Positions 37,008 through 44,776 of a stretch of DNA of 64,000 nucleotides are shown piece after piece (the stretch's first letter is position 1; each line of letters starts with the position of its first letter). The notes under the pieces were generated by a model. The model was given only the letters and a program-made list of their open reading frames with translations, did not search any database and was not told the DNA's origin. The stretch covers positions 25,905 through 89,904 of the forward strand of contig NZ_JAAGOH010000020.1 in the NCBI RefSeq assembly GCF_010499455.1. The letters run 5' to 3'. Position numbers and translations under genes: made by a program. The stretch comes from Ideonella livida. GTDB taxonomy: Bacteria > Pseudomonadota > Gammaproteobacteria > Burkholderiales > Burkholderiaceae_C.

Positions 37008-38212
37008 GCGGGGGCGGACGAATCCGGGGCGGGGTGGGGGCTGGGCCGGGCGTCGCCGGAGGCGGTGGCCGTCCAGGGCCGTGCCATCTGGGTGGCCAGC
37101 GTGTCGGGGCCGGCGGTCAGGGCCACGGCATCGTAGAAACCCACCCGAGGTGTGGATTTGAGGTATTGCATGTGCAGCTCATGGCGGCGGCGCAGCAGGC
37201 GCTGGTACTGGGCCGCGTCCATGGCCTGGTGAAAGCGCGGCGAGCGTTGCTGCAGGCGCGGGGTGGCGGGTCCACCCCAGGGCGTGACCCGGGCAAAGGC
37301 GGCCCAGTCTGAAGGGGCGCTCACGTCCAGCCAGTGCAGGCCGGGGTGGGCGGCCAGCCGGTCCAGGGCGGCGCGGTAGGCGCCGGCGGCCGGCTGGTAG
37401 GCCAGGATGGGGGTGCAGTGGGCCAGGGTCAGCAGGCCCAACTGCGGGCCTTCGCGGCCCAGCCAGGGGGCCAGGCGCAGAGCGCGGTCCAGCATGTCGG
37501 TGGCCAGTATGGCGCCGGTGCTGTGGGCCACCACCAGCAGCTCGCGCACACCGGCCTCGCGGGCCTGTTCGGCATCGGCCACCAGCTCACGGGCGAAGGC
37601 GTCCAGGCGGGCTTCCAGGTCGGGTAGCCGGCCGCGGGCCTGGGCGAAGGTGAAGCCATACAGGCGCAGCAGCCATTCGGCGTCCAGCAGGCGCACCAGG
37701 CCGCGCCACGGCAGCAGGGCCGTGGCCAGGCCGGCCAGGGCACCCAGGCTGGCCGAGGCCGCCCCGCTGGCCGTGGCCGCCCAGGCCCCCAGGCCGGCAC
37801 CGGCGCCCAACGCGGCGCAGGCCACGCCAAAGGGAAAGACCGCCAGCCAGAAGGCGGCCGGGGCAGCGCGCCGCACCCGGGCGAAGGTGCCGTCGGTGCC
37901 GGCGCGGCCGTAGACCTGCAGGTAGTCGCGCAGGGCGCGGCCCAGCGGGCCCGGCCAGTGGGCCTGCACCACGTCGTGCCAGCTGAAGACGCCGTAACGG
38001 GTGCGGCAAGAGGCCTGGCCCGGGGCCTGCCAGGCCACCTCCCAGCGGTGCAGGTGGCCGATTTGCTGGCGCTGGGTGCCGACGGTCACCGTCTCCCCGG
38101 CCGGGCTGGCCGTGCGGCCCTGCACCGCCTGGCGGTAGAGGCGGTGGTAGTGGGCGGCGCTCTTGGGATCGAAACCGCCGATGAAGTAGACGTGCCGGAA
38201 CGCAGCGGACAT
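37004..38212 (-). CDS. membrane alpha/beta-hydrolase-like protein B
   Basis: 402-residue paralogue of protein A. Shared blocks in the same order are GGFDPKSAAHYHRLY (12-26), WHDVVQAHWP (78-87), a membrane region (about 119-170), RGRLPDLEARLD, nucleophile elbow AHSTG with Ser231, LAHCTPILAYQP and HWLDVSAPSDW, then LTAGPDTLATQ. The start may be the ATG at 38212 or at 38221. It lies 65 bp after the MBL-fold gene and is coupled to the P450 (ATGA overlap). The conserved HYHxLY and HCTPI-x-x-YQP motifs are not from any family recognised here. Confidence 0.75.
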   Translation of the reverse strand: MSAAFRHVYFIGGFDPKSAAHYHRLYRQAVQGRTASPAGETVTVGTQRQQIGHLHRWEVAWQAPGQASCRTRYGVFSWHDVVQAHWPGPLGRALRDYLQVYGRAGTDGTFARVRRAAPAAFWLAVFPFGVACAALGAGAGLGAWAATASGAASASLGALAGLATALLPWRGLVRLLDAEWLLRLYGFTFAQARGRLPDLEARLDAFARELVADAEQAREAGVRELLVVAHSTGAILATDMLDRALRLAPWLGREGPQLGLLTLAHCTPILAYQPAAGAYRAALDRLAAHPGLHWLDVSAPSDWAAFARVTPWGGPATPRLQQRSPRFHQAMDAAQYQRLLRRRHELHMQYLKSTPRVGFYDAVALTAGPDTLATQMARPWTATASGDARPSPHPAPDSSAPA

Positions 38213-38277
38213 GGCACGCATTGTGGCCGGGGCCGCACCGCCGACTTGGGGAGGTCGTGGCGTCGCCGGTGCGGCCT

Positions 38278-39237
38278 TCAATCGGGCAGCCGCACCCAGT
38301 CCCCGCCGTCAGTCCGCAGCAGTCCCTGGTCCCCCAGCGCCTGCACCAGGCCCCGGGCCCAGGCCTGGCGGGCGGCGGAGCCGGCATGGCCCAGCTGGGC
38401 GGCCATGGCGATGAACAGCGGGGTGCGGTCCAGGTAGGCCAGCAGTTCGGCACGGGGTTCGGCCCGTACCTCCATCAGGTGGTACATGGCCAGGGCCCGG
38501 GCCGCGTGCTGGGTGTGGCGGGCGGGGTCGCGGCTGAAGGCGTCCAGCCGGGCCCGGCTGGCGGCCAGGGCAGCGCCCGCGTCTTCAAAGACCGGGCCGT
38601 GACCCGGGATGACCAGGCGGGGCGAGAGGGTGGCGATGAGGTCCAGGGTGGCCCGGGTGGCGGCGAAGCCCGGTCGGTCCTCCAGCTCGGGAAAGATGAT
38701 GGCCAACCGGTCCTGCCACAGTGCGTCGCCGGCGATCAGCGTGCGGGTCTGGGGCTCGAAGAGCATGAGCGCGTCGGGGTCGTGGCCCGGCGCCGCCCAC
38801 ACCTGCCAGCGTGCTGTGCCCAGGGGCAGCACGTCGCCCGCGGCCAGCGCGCCCTGCACCGTAAAGCGGGCGCAGGCCTGGCCGGTGGCCCGGTAGCTCA
38901 GCCGGGCCTCATCCCAGGTCGTGGCCGCGGCATGGTGGCCGGCGGGCACCCAGGTCTGCGGCGCGGGCTGGCCCTCGGCCTGGGCCGCCTGCTGCAGGAC
39001 GGCATTGCCCCCGCAGTGGTCGGAATGCAGGTGGGTGTTGACCAGGCGTGCGGGCAGCCCGCCGCCCAGGGCGTGGCGGATGAGGGCCAGGCTCATGTCG
39101 GCATGGCGCACGTGGCCGGTGTCCACCACGGTGGCAGGCGCCGGCCCGCAGGCGGGCGCCACGATGTGGTTGGCCGAGAGCCAGTCGCGCTCCAGGACCT
39201 GCAGGCCCAGGTCGGCCAGGACGGCGCTTGCCGACAT
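38278..39237 (-). CDS. MBL-fold metallo-hydrolase 1
   Basis: 319-residue metallo-beta-lactamase-fold enzyme. The dinuclear metal motif HxHxDH is at 69-74 (HLHSDH), with further ligands in APGHDPDALMLF, LIAGDALW and VIPGHGPVF. A C-terminal helical region (about 240-319) may help recognise substrates, as in hydroxyacyl-thioester hydrolases. It lies 6 bp after the acyl-CoA ligase, so thioesterase or lactonase action on its product is an attractive guess. Confidence 0.88.
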   Translation of the reverse strand: MSASAVLADLGLQVLERDWLSANHIVAPACGPAPATVVDTGHVRHADMSLALIRHALGGGLPARLVNTHLHSDHCGGNAVLQQAAQAEGQPAPQTWVPAGHHAAATTWDEARLSYRATGQACARFTVQGALAAGDVLPLGTARWQVWAAPGHDPDALMLFEPQTRTLIAGDALWQDRLAIIFPELEDRPGFAATRATLDLIATLSPRLVIPGHGPVFEDAGAALAASRARLDAFSRDPARHTQHAARALAMYHLMEVRAEPRAELLAYLDRTPLFIAMAAQLGHAGSAARQAWARGLVQALGDQGLLRTDGGDWVRLPD

Positions 39238-39243
39238 GGATGC

Positions 39244-40977
39244 TCAGCCCTTGGCCGCCGGACCCTGGCGCAGCTCGCGCCGCAGGATCTTGCCCACGTT
39301 GGACTTGGGCAGCTCGTCGCGGAACTCGATGTACTTGGGCCGCTTGTAGGCGGTGAAGTTGTCGTGGCAGTAGGCCTTGACCTGCTCTTCGTCCAGGCTG
39401 GGGTCCTGGCGCACGATGTAGAGCTTGACCGCCTCGCCGGAGCGGGCGTCGGGCACGCCGATGGCCGCACTCTCCAACACGCCGGGCAGCAGGTTGATGA
39501 CCTGCTCGATCTCGGTGGGGTACACGTTGAAGCCCGAGACCAGGATCATGTCCTTCTTGCGGTCGACGATGCGCACCTGGCCCTTCTCGTCCATGATGCC
39601 CACGTCGCCGCTCTTGAAGTAGCCGTCGGCGGTGGTGACCCGGGCGGTCTCGTCGGGGCGCTGCCAGTAGCCCTTCATCACCTGCGGGCCGCGGATGCAG
39701 ATTTCGCCGGGCTGGCCCAGCGGCACCTCGGCGCCGTCGTCGTCGCGGATGCTGATGGACGTCGACGGGATGGGCAGGCCGATGGTGCCGGTGAAGCCCA
39801 TGTGGTCCAGCCGGTTGCTGGTGGCCACGGGTGACGTTTCGGACAGGCCGTAGCCTTCCACCACCGGGCAGCCGGTGACCTGGAGCCATTTCTCGGCCGT
39901 GGCCTGCTGCACCGCCATGCCGCCGCCGTTGGAGACCACCAGCTCGGAGAAGTCCAGGCGGGCGAAGTCGGCGTCGTGGGCCAGGGCGTTGAACAGGGTG
40001 TTGACCGCCGGGAACATGTTGATCTTGTGGCGGCCCAGGGTCTTGACCAGGCCCGGGATGTCGCGCGGGTTGGGGATGAGCAGGTTCAGCATGCCCAGGC
40101 GCGCGCCCATCATGTAGCAGATGGTCAGCGCGAAGATGTGATAGAGCGGCAGGGCGCAGACCACGGTGAGCTGCTTGTTGCCCACCTTCTCCAGCACGGG
40201 CTTGAACCAGGCCTCGGTCTGCAGGATGTTGGCCACCACGTTGCGGTGGGTGAGCATGGCACCCTTGCTCACACCGGTGGTGCCGCCGGTGTACTGCAGG
40301 AAGGCCAGGTCCTCGCCGGTGAGCGCCGGGGCCTTCAGCCGTAGGCTGCCGCCTTCGGCCACGGCCTGGTTGAAGCGGGTGACGGTGCGGCCCTGGTCCA
40401 GCGGCAGGCGGAACTCGGGCACCATCTTCTTGAGGTGGCGCACCGCGAAGTTGATGAAGGAGCCCTTCCAGAAGCCGAGCTGGTCGCCCATGGCCGCCAG
40501 CACCACATGGCGCAGGGCGGGCACCCGGTCGATGACCTCCTCCAGCGTGGCGGCAAAGTTCTCCAGCACGATGATGGCGCTGGCGCCGGAGTCCTTGAGC
40601 TGGTGCTCCAGTTCACGCGGGGTGTAGAGCGGGTTGACGTTGACCACCACGCAGCCGGCGCGCAGCACGGCCGGGATGGCCACCAGGTACTGCGGCAGGT
40701 TGGGCATCATCACCGCCACGCGGTCGCCCTTGCCCAGGCCCTTGGCCTGCAGCCAGGCGGCCAGGGCCAGGCTCTGTTCGTCGACGTCGCGAAAGCTCAG
40801 CCGCGCCCCCATGCACTCGCCGGCCGGGCGGCTGCCGTGGCGGCGCCAGGCGTCCTCCAGCAGCGCCACCAGGTGGGGGCTGGCGTCGGGGTCGATGGTG
40901 GCGGGCACATGCGCGGGGTAGTGCGCCAGCCAGGGTTGGTCAGCAGGGAGGGCAGGGCGTTCGACAGGGGCGTTCAC
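39244..40977 (-). CDS. long-chain acyl-CoA ligase, FadD-like
   Basis: 577-residue adenylate-forming enzyme. The ATP-binding P-loop YTGGTTGVSKGAMLTH, the core VEGYGLSETSP, the YFKSGDVGIMDEKGQ hinge aspartate, and the C-terminal lysine in LPKSNVGKILRRELR are all present, so it is catalytically complete. It should activate a fatty or similar carboxylic acid to the CoA thioester. The start is a GTG at 40977; a longer upstream frame is rejected as it covers non-coding DNA. It heads the P450/glycosyltransferase cassette. Confidence 0.93.
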   Translation of the reverse strand: MNAPVERPALPADQPWLAHYPAHVPATIDPDASPHLVALLEDAWRRHGSRPAGECMGARLSFRDVDEQSLALAAWLQAKGLGKGDRVAVMMPNLPQYLVAIPAVLRAGCVVVNVNPLYTPRELEHQLKDSGASAIIVLENFAATLEEVIDRVPALRHVVLAAMGDQLGFWKGSFINFAVRHLKKMVPEFRLPLDQGRTVTRFNQAVAEGGSLRLKAPALTGEDLAFLQYTGGTTGVSKGAMLTHRNVVANILQTEAWFKPVLEKVGNKQLTVVCALPLYHIFALTICYMMGARLGMLNLLIPNPRDIPGLVKTLGRHKINMFPAVNTLFNALAHDADFARLDFSELVVSNGGGMAVQQATAEKWLQVTGCPVVEGYGLSETSPVATSNRLDHMGFTGTIGLPIPSTSISIRDDDGAEVPLGQPGEICIRGPQVMKGYWQRPDETARVTTADGYFKSGDVGIMDEKGQVRIVDRKKDMILVSGFNVYPTEIEQVINLLPGVLESAAIGVPDARSGEAVKLYIVRQDPSLDEEQVKAYCHDNFTAYKRPKYIEFRDELPKSNVGKILRRELRQGPAAKG

Positions 40978-41096
40978 GGCGGGGTCCGGCGGGGTCGGTC
41001 GGCGGGCTGTGGCCCGCGGCGCCGGCGGTGGCCGGCGTGGCGGGGCAGACCCGGATGGTGAGGCCTCGCAGCCTGCCGGCGCCCCCGGGCTTGTCC

Positions 41097-41112
41097 TGTC
41101 AATCGGGTGACA
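41097..41112 (-). promoter_or_regulatory. TGTCA-N6-TGACA repeat with -35-like TTGACA before acyl-CoA ligase
   Basis: In the 230-bp gap upstream of the ligase gene, a 5-bp inverted repeat TGTCA-N6-TGACA (41097-41112) contains a consensus -35, TTGACA, on the minus strand (41097-41102). No good -10 follows at 16-18 bp, so an activator-dependent promoter for the cassette is only suggested. The rest of the gap is featureless GC-rich sequence. Confidence 0.3.
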
Positions 41113-41207
41113 TTTGGCGGTGGGCTTCGGGCTTCCCCGGGGGCCGGGCTGTCCCCGGGCGGACAGGGACGCCGGGCAGCACCCGGGCCGGGGCGCCCGC
41201 GTCCGCC

Positions 41208-42320
41208 TCAGGCGCCGGGGGCCGCCGGGCCCGGGCCCCAGCGCAGCACGCCGTCTGCGCCTTCCAGCGGGGTCAGCAGCCCCTGGTGCCACAGGCGGTG
41301 GGCATGGGCGATGGCCTCGCCCAGGGCAAAGCGGGTCTGGTGCAGGTCCAGCGGGCGGCGGAACAGCAGGGGCATCAGGTCGGCGGCGCTGTGGGGCTCA
41401 CGGGCGCAGGCGGCCTGCACCTCGGCCAGGCGCTCGGCATGGTGGGCGTGCAGGGCGTCCACGCGGGCCTGCAGGCCGGTGAAGGGCAGACCGTGCGAGG
41501 GCAGCACCAGGGTGGCCCGGTCCCCGGCGTCGGGGCCCACGCGACGGGTGATCTCGTCCAGCGAGTCCAGGTACTGGCCCAGGGGGTCGGCCTCGGGCTC
41601 TAGGTCGATGACGCTGACGTTGGTGGAGATGCGTGGCAGCACCATGTCGCCGCTGATGAGCACACCCAGCGCCGGGCAGTGCAGGCTCATGTGCTCGGGG
41701 GCATGGCCATAGCCGGCGATGCAGAACCAGTCGTGCGCGCCCATGCGCACCCGCAGGTCGTCCTGCAGCCGGCGGTAGCGTCCGGGCACGGCAGGCACCA
41801 TCGCCGCGTAGTCGTTGGGCTTGTGGCGGATGCTCTCCAGCACCGCGGGGTCGGCCACGCCGTGGCGGGCGAAGAAGGCCGCGGTGCGCTCCCCCCCGAA
41901 GCCCCCGGGCTGCACCCGGGCGTTGCGCGCCACGTACCAGTCGGTGGCGCTGATCCACAGCCGGCATTCGGCCTGTGGCCGGTGCCAGCGTTCGCACAGC
42001 CAGTCGGCCAGGCCCAGGTGGTCGGGGTGCATGTGGGTGTTGATCACCCGCAGCACCGGCCGGCCCTGCAGCCCGGTGGCGAAGACCTGCTCCCAGGCCG
42101 CCCGGGTCTCGTCGTTGGCGATGCCGGTGTCCACCACGGCCCAGCCGGGCGTGCCGTCCTCGGCCACGTCGGCCAGCAGCCAGAGGTTGATGTGGTCCAG
42201 TGCAAAAGGCAGGCGCATGCGCACCCAGCCCACGCCGGGGGCCACGGCCAGCACCTGGCCGGGTTCGGGGCGCTGCTCGTCCAGGGGGTGGTGCAGCGGG
42301 GGAGGCGTGGTGGGGGTCAT
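41208..42320 (-). CDS. MBL-fold metallo-hydrolase 2
   Basis: 370-residue MBL-fold enzyme. The metal motif HMHPDH is at 96-101, with SLHCPALGVLISGDMVLP and LVLPSHGLPFTG supplying later ligands. It differs clearly from MBL hydrolase 1 and resembles the larger group with a C-terminal winged-helix-like domain (LGEAIAHAHRLWHQGLL). It lies upstream of the acyl-CoA ligase but is separated by 230 bp, so it may or may not belong to the cassette. Confidence 0.87.
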   Translation of the reverse strand: MTPTTPPPLHHPLDEQRPEPGQVLAVAPGVGWVRMRLPFALDHINLWLLADVAEDGTPGWAVVDTGIANDETRAAWEQVFATGLQGRPVLRVINTHMHPDHLGLADWLCERWHRPQAECRLWISATDWYVARNARVQPGGFGGERTAAFFARHGVADPAVLESIRHKPNDYAAMVPAVPGRYRRLQDDLRVRMGAHDWFCIAGYGHAPEHMSLHCPALGVLISGDMVLPRISTNVSVIDLEPEADPLGQYLDSLDEITRRVGPDAGDRATLVLPSHGLPFTGLQARVDALHAHHAERLAEVQAACAREPHSAADLMPLLFRRPLDLHQTRFALGEAIAHAHRLWHQGLLTPLEGADGVLRWGPGPAAPGA

Positions 42321-42478
42321 CGTGGGGGAGCGGTGGGCCCCGGCAGGCCGGTGGCGGGTGGGACGCCCGATGGTGGCGGGCGTGGCGCGCCACAGTCTGT
42401 CACGCCGGTGACGGTGGCGGGCGCAGCCCCTGTGCAGCCCTGCAGGGGCGATGGGCAGCGGCGCAGCGGTGCAGCGCC

Positions 42479-43903
42479 TCAGGCTGCCGGCAGCGGCAGT
42501 TCGGCGCGCAGCACCAGACCCCGTCCGCCGGGGCCGGCCTCCAGCTGCAGCCGGCCGCGGTGCGCCCAGGCCCGCTCCTGCAGACCGGCCAGGCCGCGGC
42601 CCTGGCGCAGGGCTTGGTGCATGTCGGGCAGGCCGCGGCCGTCGTCGGCCACCTCCCAGCGCAGGTGTGGCGTCTGCGTGGGGCCGGTCAGCGACAGGCG
42701 CAGGCACACCTGCTTGGCGCCGGCGTGCCGGCAGGCATTGGTCAGGGCCTCCTGGCTCATGCGGTACACCGCCAGGGCCAGGTCCTGCGTCACCGGCCGG
42801 GCCAGCGCGGCCGCGGGCCAGGTGACATCCAGACGCAGCTGCGGCCCCTGGGGGTCGGGGGCCACCAGGGTCCAGCGCTGCAGCAGGTCGCGCAGCATGT
42901 CATGCAGGCTGCCCAGGGTGGGCTGACCGGCGGCGGGGTCCAGCGCGGGGTTGTCCGGCCGCAGCCGCCCCAGCAGGCGGCGGACCTCCTGCTGGCCCAG
43001 CGCGCATTCCTCGCGCAGGGCGTCGGCGCGGGTGCGCAGCGGGCCCTCGGTGGGCAGCTGCCGGGCCAGCCAGGTCAGGCCCACCCGCAGGGCGGTCAGG
43101 CGCTGGCCGAACTCGTCGTGCAGGTCGCGCGCCAGGTGGGCGCGCTCATCCTCCTGCAGCGTCAGCAGCTTCTGCGACAGGCGGCGGCGCTGCTCCTCGG
43201 CCCCGTCAAGCTCCTGGGCCACCGCGCGCAGGGCCTGGGCCAGGTCGTCCAGCTCCTGCACCGGCATGGCTGGCAAGCGCGCGACCTGGGCTCGCTGGTC
43301 GCGTTCGGCCAGCTGGGCCACGGCCTGCAGCAGCTGCTGCAAGGGCCGGAAGGCGCGCCGCAACTGCAGGTGCATCACCGCCAGCAACCCGGCCACGGTG
43401 GCGCCCAGGGCGCCCAGCATGCCGGCCAGGTTGCCCAGGGCCTCGCGGCGCTCGGCCTCGTGCGAGGCGGTCAGCTGCAGCGTCCAGGCCTGGCCGTCGG
43501 GCCGGGGCAGGGGCCAGGCCACATGGCGCTCATCGGCGGGTGACAGCCAGCGGCGGTAGGCCGCGTCCAGGGGCGCCAGCGGCCAGGGGGCGGGTTCGGC
43601 CGGCGGCGGGGGCAGCAGGGCCCGGCCCCCGGCGTCATGCAGCTGCAGGCGCAGGTGGCGCAGGCCATGTCCGGCCTGCAGGGCGGCCAGCTGCTGCAGG
43701 GCTGCCGCGTCGTCCAGCCCGGCCAGGGCCTGCACGCTGGCGATCTGGCTGGCCAGGGCCAGTGCGCCCTCCACCTCCTGCTCGATGTCCTCCTGCGTGG
43801 CCCACAAGCCGCTCAGGGCGGCGGCGGCGCAGGTGGCCAGGGCCACCACGGTGGCCCGGCGCATCACCAGCCGGGGCAGTTGCAGTGGGCGCGGCGGGTT
43901 CAC
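42479..43903 (-). CDS. sensor histidine kinase, NarL/UhpB-type (HisKA_3)
   Basis: 474-residue membrane sensor. Two hydrophobic segments (about 17-35 and 165-190) flank a periplasmic domain. A HAMP-like linker follows, then the HisKA_3 box DERAHLARDLHDEFGQRL with the phospho-accepting His, and a HATPase region (EALTNACRHAGAKQ, VADDGRGLPD, GRGLAGLQERAWAHRG). The start is a GTG at 43903 that overlaps the response-regulator stop by 4 bp. Position beside a PQQ alcohol dehydrogenase suggests that it senses alcohol availability or redox state, as in exa/ped loci. Confidence 0.92.
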   Translation of the reverse strand: MNPPRPLQLPRLVMRRATVVALATCAAAALSGLWATQEDIEQEVEGALALASQIASVQALAGLDDAAALQQLAALQAGHGLRHLRLQLHDAGGRALLPPPPAEPAPWPLAPLDAAYRRWLSPADERHVAWPLPRPDGQAWTLQLTASHEAERREALGNLAGMLGALGATVAGLLAVMHLQLRRAFRPLQQLLQAVAQLAERDQRAQVARLPAMPVQELDDLAQALRAVAQELDGAEEQRRRLSQKLLTLQEDERAHLARDLHDEFGQRLTALRVGLTWLARQLPTEGPLRTRADALREECALGQQEVRRLLGRLRPDNPALDPAAGQPTLGSLHDMLRDLLQRWTLVAPDPQGPQLRLDVTWPAAALARPVTQDLALAVYRMSQEALTNACRHAGAKQVCLRLSLTGPTQTPHLRWEVADDGRGLPDMHQALRQGRGLAGLQERAWAHRGRLQLEAGPGGRGLVLRAELPLPAA

Positions 43904-44529
43904 CAGCGCACCAGGCCCTGCTCGGCGGCCAGGCGCATGAGCTTGAAGTCGCTGCGCACCTCGAGTTTCTGGCGCACCAGTGACATGTAGTTGAAGACGG
44001 TCTTCTCGCTCAGGTGCAGGGCTTTGGCAATCTCGCCAATATCCTGGCCGGCGGTGGCCAGGCGGAATATGTCGAATTCCCGCGGGCTGAGCTGCGCCAG
44101 GCGCTGGCCTTCGCCCTCGGGCGCACCGGCCAGGGTGGCGGCCAGCCCGGCCGGAAACACCGTGCGCCCCTGGCCCAGGGCCCGCAGCGCATCCACCATG
44201 TCCTGCGGGTCGCTGTCCTTGGTGAGGTAGCCCTGGGCGCCGGCGCGCAGGGCTTGCAGCGCATAGCCGGGGTGGTCGTGCATGGTGAACACCAGTTGCC
44301 GCAGCCCGGCGCGGCGCTCGCGCAGCCGGCGCAAGGCTTCCAGGCCGCTGTCGCCCTTGAGGTCCAGGTCGACCACGGCAATGTCCACGGCGGTGGTGCG
44401 CAGCAGCTCGCAGGCCTGGGCGGAGGTGCCGGCCTCGGCGGCCACGCGCATGTCGCCCTGGCTGTCGATGAACTGTCGGTAGCCGGCGCGCACCACGGCG
44501 TGGTCGTCCAGCAGCAGGATTTGGAGCAT
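43900..44529 (-). CDS. NarL/LuxR-type response regulator
   Basis: 209-residue two-domain regulator. The receiver domain has the acidic pair DD at 8-9, the phospho-acceptor D54 (VVDLDLKGDSG) and the switch Lys in YLTKDSD. The LuxR-type helix-turn-helix is at about 145-205 (LSPREFDIFRLATAGQDIGEIAKALHLSEKTV). It is divergent from the PQQ dehydrogenase gene and coupled to the sensor kinase gene, so it very probably controls that operon. Confidence 0.95.
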   Translation of the reverse strand: MLQILLLDDHAVVRAGYRQFIDSQGDMRVAAEAGTSAQACELLRTTAVDIAVVDLDLKGDSGLEALRRLRERRAGLRQLVFTMHDHPGYALQALRAGAQGYLTKDSDPQDMVDALRALGQGRTVFPAGLAATLAGAPEGEGQRLAQLSPREFDIFRLATAGQDIGEIAKALHLSEKTVFNYMSLVRQKLEVRSDFKLMRLAAEQGLVRW

Positions 44530-44576
44530 GGGAAAGCGGGTTGTCTCGCCAAGGACAAAGGGTTATCTCGGGGGTT

Positions 44577-44605
44577 TGTGACAACTTGGCGCAAACGCTG
44601 TCACA
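44577..44605. promoter_or_regulatory. inverted repeat in the divergent RR/PQQ-ADH promoter region
   Basis: A perfect repeat TGTGACA-N15-TGTCACA has half-site centres 22 bp apart, two helical turns. It lies 48 bp upstream of the response-regulator start and about 170 bp upstream of the dehydrogenase start. It is a good candidate operator for the adjacent NarL-type regulator. A possible -10, TAGACT, is at 44708-44713. Confidence 0.45.
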
Positions 44606-44776
44606 GGGGTTTTGCCGCAATTCGCATTCCTGAACACGTCGGGTTTGGCGGGAATGTTTCCCTGGTTTTCCGGGCGGGATTCCCAAGGTCGGTTCGGGGG
44701 GGCTTCCTAGACTGCCGCTGCGCCATCCGCCGGGCCGCCGCCCGGCACCGGCCCCACCGATTCCACAGGAGACACC

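Noticed and set aside
40632..40645. GTTGACGTTGACC resembling the aceK operator half-site
   Set aside because: It lies inside the acyl-CoA ligase coding sequence, lacks a partner half-site and is explained by codons for Val and Asn.
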